Under the pieces are notes generated by a model. That model searched no databases and was not told the origin of the DNA. It saw only the letters and a list, made by a program, of their open reading frames with translations. DNA of 64,000 nucleotides from Limonium bicolor (taxonomy: Eukaryota > Streptophyta > Magnoliopsida > Caryophyllales > Plumbaginaceae), in the NCBI GenBank assembly GCA_023374045.1, contig CM041778.1:292493533-292557532 (forward strand), read 5' to 3'. Shown piece after piece: positions 59,029-64,000 of this stretch (position 1 is its first letter; the number at the start of each line of letters is the position of its first letter). Both the position numbers and the translations under genes were made by a program.

Positions 59029-62000
59029 TGTAACACCCCTACCGGTAATCACATAATTAACTCCTAACCCGTCTCCATTACTAGTACACAAGCAGCGGAA
59101 ATCCAAACTACAACCGGGGGCGATACAATGCCGTTAGTCACCCACGTGACTAACAAGGCCAATCCAACTCAAATTCAACAACAAGTACAATATCGGTCTG
59201 ATGGGTCCTTACCGAGTACACTACACAAACGATACTTCCAATACTTAAACAATTCTCAAACCACATACAACCTTCAACATTAATATATAGAAATACAACC
59301 TCCTGTCAATACTATACCGAATATCTACAGTCATCAAGTTGCCGGTAACACTTCGGCTTACAATTCAACATTTCAAATAATTACAGCCTTCATTAATTAC
59401 TACCCATGCTTATTCACAGCCCCATCCTACTCTCGAATGGTGTCCGGCTTCATTGTACCTGTAAAATAAAAACATCGCCCCAAGGGGCTCAGCTTACGCT
59501 GCATATGACTTCCGCATACCCCGCGTACTAGCGAGGGTACGCCGACTAATTGGTCGAGAGCATGCGATTCATTTTATTACAAACAGCATGCAAGACAACA
59601 ATACATTATATATGTATGTCAACACAATCAAGGTTCAATGAAGAACACAAACACTAACACACACATTAAGAGGTTAGTTTATTTTGTTCTTTACTTAGGC
59701 TTGAGGTTTCTACCTCACTATGCCTCACTCAATTACCCCTTGTCTTACCCACTCTCTTGGGTTCTCTTACTCACAAACTCATCAAGCTTTACAATACTCC
59801 AACTCAAGTCTCACTCAATACTCAATTCACTACCTCAATACTCAATACTCAAGGTCTCAAATCAATACTCGATACGCAATACTCAAAGGTACGTGTTAAG
59901 TCATTCTCATGACCTCCGGGCAGGGTCATACACAAGACCCACCACCGGGCTCAAATACAAAAGGGCTATACAGTTAGCTCCTCAAATTCTCAAATGTCCG
60001 GTTCACTACCGGACTACTCAAATCCCCAAAACTCCTCTCTCGGAGTCATTACTCAATCTCATAGATTAGCCTAGAAGTATCTCTCTCGATATCCTTCATT
60101 AGCTCAGGGAATCTCAATGTCAAGTATTCTAAGATTTAGGGTTTTAACCAACTTATCGAATACTCTCATGTTCGGGATATTGTTCATTTTAGTCGGTTCC
60201 TCTCATTAGGGTTCGACTATGTCTCTAAGGGGTTTGGTGATCCCTTACCATGTTTAGTTTACTCAAGGTTCATAGTTTGAACTCTCATTAATCCTCTAAT
60301 AGAGGTTACTTAATACTTCCACCATTATTAGTTTGTGGTTTAAGTCATTTTGGTTCTCTAACCGTTATCTGGAGTTTACTAGTTTCCCGTACAATTCTCT
60401 CACATTCTAGTGAGTTTGTTGGTTTAGGTTAACGTTTCTTGGTTCGATAGTTTTAGTGCGTTAACACATTTTTACTAGTTCACAACTTGACTCTTTCTAC
60501 GAGTCTCTACTCAACCAAGACTCAACTATGAGTCGCACTACCACACACAATCACAATCAAGCAATTCATACCCAATCCACATTTCATGAATTATACAAAC
60601 TTCGGTGCAAATTACAAACCAACAAGCAACAACACATTACAAGCACCAACAAGAACAAACAATCTGATTCGTACATTTATCTTGTTAGGTGATCACACAA
60701 TCAAACAAGCACACAAATCGGGGTAACCAAGTTAGGATACAGAGCATGAGGAAATCATACCTTTCACCGGGGTTAACTTTTCTAGGTGTTCTTGCGTTCC
60801 TTGGTTCACACTCATTCCTTATGTCTTACTCTTGAATCAATATTTACATGTCAAATGATTCAATTAATATTTAAACCCAACGGTAGGTGCGTAATTGCTA
60901 CTCCTGTACTTACCCCGTTATCCCGTTGTTACGGTTTAACTTAATGTTCTTAAACTCACAACTTACTCACTCACTTCAAACACTTGTTTATACATCTTAG
61001 GACCTTTAAAGGTCACCAAAAAACTCCTAAACATCATCTAAAACCAATACCATTCAAACCCCCATCTTTAAAACCCTTAAAAATACTTTCTGTTGAATTC
61101 TGGGGGTGGTCCGGGACCTGGTCCGGACCCTAGGTCCCGGACCAATGTAGAAATCAACTCTCGGCCATAAATTCACTAGTGGTTCGGGACTTGGTCCTGG
61201 ACTTAAGTCCCGGACCAATTCCTGCACTTACTCTCGGCTTGTTTTTTTTTATGCGGTCCGGGACTTGGTACATATCCTAAGTGCCGGACCCTCCTAAAAA
61301 CTGCTATTAAGGTGATTTGTCACCCCCTAATCAACCCTTAAGCCACCCTCAAACTTTCCCTAATCTTTCCACAAGTTTTCTACATAATTAATCACCCTAA
61401 AACATGCTCTAAACCACTCCAAATCCTTGGTTTAATCCACCACCCAATTCTTGCTCATATTTAACAAACTTCCATTCTCACATTTGTGTTTTGCACACTT
61501 GTGCATTTCTAAATTCCTTTTTGTAGTTTAACACTTCCTACCACCTTACCAAATCCTTATTGACCATAACCAATTCTTTCCTAGGCAAGTGCATCAACTA
61601 AACCCAAGTACAACTCTTGTTTCCAAAGTCTTGCACACTAGCTCCTTTTCTAGTTTCTCTAAAGCATTTCTATATCCCTTTGCTATAGATTTTTACACTT
61701 CTCTTATCCATCCTCCATTTACCATTCCAAGGTTACCAATCATCTCTGAACAACACTACAAGCACCTAGTTTCTCCAATACACTAAGTCATCTTAAGACA
61801 CTTATTTTTCTACCAAAATTTTGCCATAACCTCCCTATAAACCTTACATCCTCAACTTCATCAATTCTCATCCTTTTTCATTCCTAATCTAGCCACACCC
61901 TTACAAGGGTCCTACCAGCACATAAACTGAATTCAAAATTCACCAAACAACAATATAGCTCCAAATCCTTATGCAATGGCACTTAGGCCCTTAAATCCAC

Positions 62001-63429
62001 ACAAGTTCACAAATCTCTCTAAAATCAACTACACACATTTTCCACATATATTTCAATTCATAATTTGGGTTCATTAGTTTATTTACCCATCCCAATCCTA
62101 AAGCAATTAAAACAAAGTTTAAGGTATATTTCTTACCTTAATTTACAAGTTTCTCCTTAACTCTCCTCTTGCTCCTTCACTTCTCAAATTCGGTCAAGTG
62201 GGGATGGAGTTGCCAAACTCCATCCCAACATTCAAGAAACACAAAAATGCATTGAATTAATTCTCTAAACCCTTGGGAAACTCTAAATCAATTTAAGGCT
62301 TAAACACAAGGTTAGGGTTTACCTTTTGGAGCCTTTTAAGAGGGGCTTTCACCCATGAATCAAAGGGACCACCATTGGAGAGTTGAATTGAAGCTCAAAA
62401 TAAAGAATAAAACAAGGTGTGAGAGAGGGCAAAAACTGGCCAACTCTACAAGGTGAAGAAAAATGAGGTTTTTCATGGAGATTTTTACCTTGTTTGAAAG
62501 AGGAGACTCCAAGCTTCCTTTTGATGTCATTTTCTCTTCAAATGGGGATAACCCATAGAGATGAACTTCATTATTTTTAGATTTTGAAAAAAGAGAAGTG
62601 TAGAGGAGGATGAGGGGAGTTCAAATATGTAATTTGTTTTGCATTTGGAGCTTGGAGGAAGCTTGGGCAAGCAAGGAAATGGCAAGAAGCCATGGGAGAA
62701 GGGTGAAGAAATCGTGCAGTAGGGGAGGAGGAGGAAAAACGACAGGGAAGGAGAAAGGGAGGAAAGAGAAGAGGAAGGGAGAAATGAAGGAGGAGAGAGA
62801 GGAAAGTTACTTTTGTAACTTTTGCCCTTTTTGCTTTTCTTCTTCTATTATTTAACTAGCTAGCTAGTAATTGAGAGGGCTGCTCTCCTTATTAAAACCG
62901 GCCCACTTATATATGTAAGCTGGAGCGTTTTTCGTCTGTTACAGAAAACGCTCGTTAATTTACCCGGTTTAGCACTATTCGCTAACCGGGCCCGTTTTCC
63001 GGAATTTTCTCGTTTCTTTAATTTTAATGGTTATTATACTCCCATTAATGTTTATTTATAGTTATTTAATGAACTATAATTTTTACGGGTTCATTTGACC
63101 ACTTAAAGTCACGTTTTCGGGTTTCCTCGAAAAACGTACGCTAAAGCTTTATTAGCGTTTTTAATTCGTTTTATGGATCCGTTTTCTTTGGGAATTGTTC
63201 CCATATATTATTTAGGCGTTATTAAGCCTTTTAATTTCATTTAATACCCTTCCTAAGGTTGTATTCCTCCTAGGGTCACTTAACGCCCAATTTAGCGTTT
63301 TTTGCTTTTTAAGTGTTTTCCTTGTTTCTTTTGGATTTATTCTTTTTACCGAAATTCATTAGGCACTAATAGGCCCTCAATATCGTATTAGAGTAATTTA
63401 ATCACCCTAATTAAGTCCGGGGTATTTCA
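59029..63429 (-). mobile_element. element F: solo LTR, 4.4 kb, related to B's LTR
   Basis: On the minus strand it reads TGAAATACCCCGGAC to GGGGTGTTACA. Flanks ATTTC (59024-59028) and GTTTC (63430-63434) match at four of five bases. Blocks of B's LTR are seen inverted: the ACGAGAAAATTCCGGAAAACG block (B 3433, F near 63010) and the LTR-end block with GCGGGGTATGCGG (F near 59520). No primer site, polypurine tract or coding. Content: AC/TC-rich non-coding DNA, a hairpin array at 61108-61290, and a purine-rich block near 62650-62800 whose 81-codon frame is low complexity. Confidence 0.8.
61108..61290 (-). repeat. tandem hairpin array in solo LTR F
   Basis: Three units 73-74 bp apart (61108, 61181, 61255). 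Unit 1: GGTCCGGGACCT (61108-61119) pairs with AGGTCCCGGACC (61132-61143). Unit 2: GGTTCGGGACTT with AAGTCCCGGACC. Unit 3: GGTCCGGGACTT with AAGTGCCGGACC. Loops are 12 nt and in units 1 and 2 are imperfect copies of the left arm. Between units 1 and 2 the pair next to the loop end changes from C-G to T-A on both sides. Confidence 0.85.
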
Positions 63430-64000
63430 GTTTCCGATAGGGCGGCTATGATAGGAAGAAGAAAAAGTCATTCCAGAGGGGTCAAAAGCAGTCCCAGGGA
63501 AAGGAGAGTCGGTCTCCTGAGAACTTGCAACGCTAATGCAGCTAAGCCCTTAAGATCGCACCCGCCTAAGGGTTCTGGTCCGATACGAGCACAGGCCAGA
63601 AGTTTTAGCGCCATTATCATTGCAACCAGTGCGAGAAGGACCACCCGGGGGTGAATTGCCGGGGAGAGAAGGTCCAGTGCCGCTATTGCCAGCTGATGTG
63701 ACACCGGGCCTTCGAGTGCATCCGGAACCCTGAGAGCAAGTCTTACCACCCAGGGACTAAGCCAAGCAGAGATCAGAGGGGTGGATCCGACGGTTCACGC
63801 CCTGCTCAGACGACCCAGCCTACTACGGGTCAGGGACCGAAGGGCAAGGGTCCGGCGTCAGGGCAGCCTGCCTTACACATGATCAATCGCACTGAGGTGG
63901 CTGGTCCATCTACCACAAGATGTAGTAATGAGACAGAAGGTACCCTCAGCATACTTACAGAGGTAGAGGCTGGCGAGGGTGCCACTATCCTCATAGGTAC
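63430..64000 (+). pseudogene. gag zinc-finger region and start of protease of element A (cut by window end)
   Basis: Continues A's gag after F. The first 150 bp have shifted frame and stops. Then come CNQCEKDHPGVNC and CRYCQLM-stop-HRAFEC, two knuckles of which the second has TGA in place of a glycine codon, a Gly/Gln-rich tail, PALHMINRTE, and SILTEVEAGEGATILIGT leading into the protease. The frame is continuous from the knuckle tail to the window end, with no intron and no AlkB insert. This makes A the direct comparison for B's gag-pol junction. Confidence 0.8.

Noticed and set aside
62610..62855. 81-codon Lys/Glu-rich frame in solo LTR F
   Set aside because: Purine-rich low-complexity sequence without homology signal.

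Overview
The window is plant nuclear DNA made entirely of nested LTR retrotransposons; I see no host gene. The diagnostic signs are initiator-tRNA-Met primer sites (TGGTATCAGAGC), chromovirus-type Ty3/gypsy pol with a C-terminal chromodomain-like end, a Ty1/copia element, and 5-bp target-site duplications (TSDs). LTRs of 3-7 kb suggest a flowering plant with a repeat-rich genome. I cannot name the species.

Layout, outermost first. Element A (gypsy, + strand) runs off both ends: LTR to 2647, gag fragments at 2898-3163, 58636-59028 and 63430-64000. Its gag is interrupted by element B (3164-58635) and by a solo LTR, F (59029-63429). B is a chromovirus (+ strand). Its 5' LTR (3164-28067) is interrupted by element C (4163-21989, a Tat/Ogre-like non-autonomous element, - strand, TSD GGTAA) and by solo LTR E (24347-27369, TSD AGTAT). 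B's gag is interrupted by element D (28951-48547, - strand, TSD CACGG), which has about 7.1-kb LTRs around a 0.73-kb non-coding core. D's 5' LTR in turn holds a copia element (42128-46741, TSD CTGGT) with two identical 194-bp LTRs and non-canonical TA..TA ends.

The most notable content is in B. Between the gag zinc knuckle and the protease, B carries an AlkB-family 2-oxoglutarate/Fe(II) dioxygenase domain (50482-51221) that closely resembles plant ALKBH1-like proteins. The sister element A has gag running straight into the protease at the same point, with no AlkB. In B a splice donor after 50293 is in phase with two acceptors: one (50481) joins gag to AlkB, the other (51363) skips AlkB and recreates the gag-protease junction seen in A. 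Two further short introns split B's gag where A has uninterrupted coding. B therefore looks like a retrotransposon that captured an RNA/DNA demethylase-type domain as an alternatively spliced exon. This copy is inactive: it has stops in gag, AlkB and pol, a large insertion in gag, and a 0.93-kb tandem duplication.

Other structure worth attention: primer-site stem-loops and leader hairpins that keep their shape while changing sequence between A, B and D; tandem hairpin arrays in the LTRs of B and F with the same architecture but unrelated sequence; duplicated polypurine tracts in B and D; W-box clusters in the LTRs of C and E; and a tRNA-like Pol III box pair in D's LTR.
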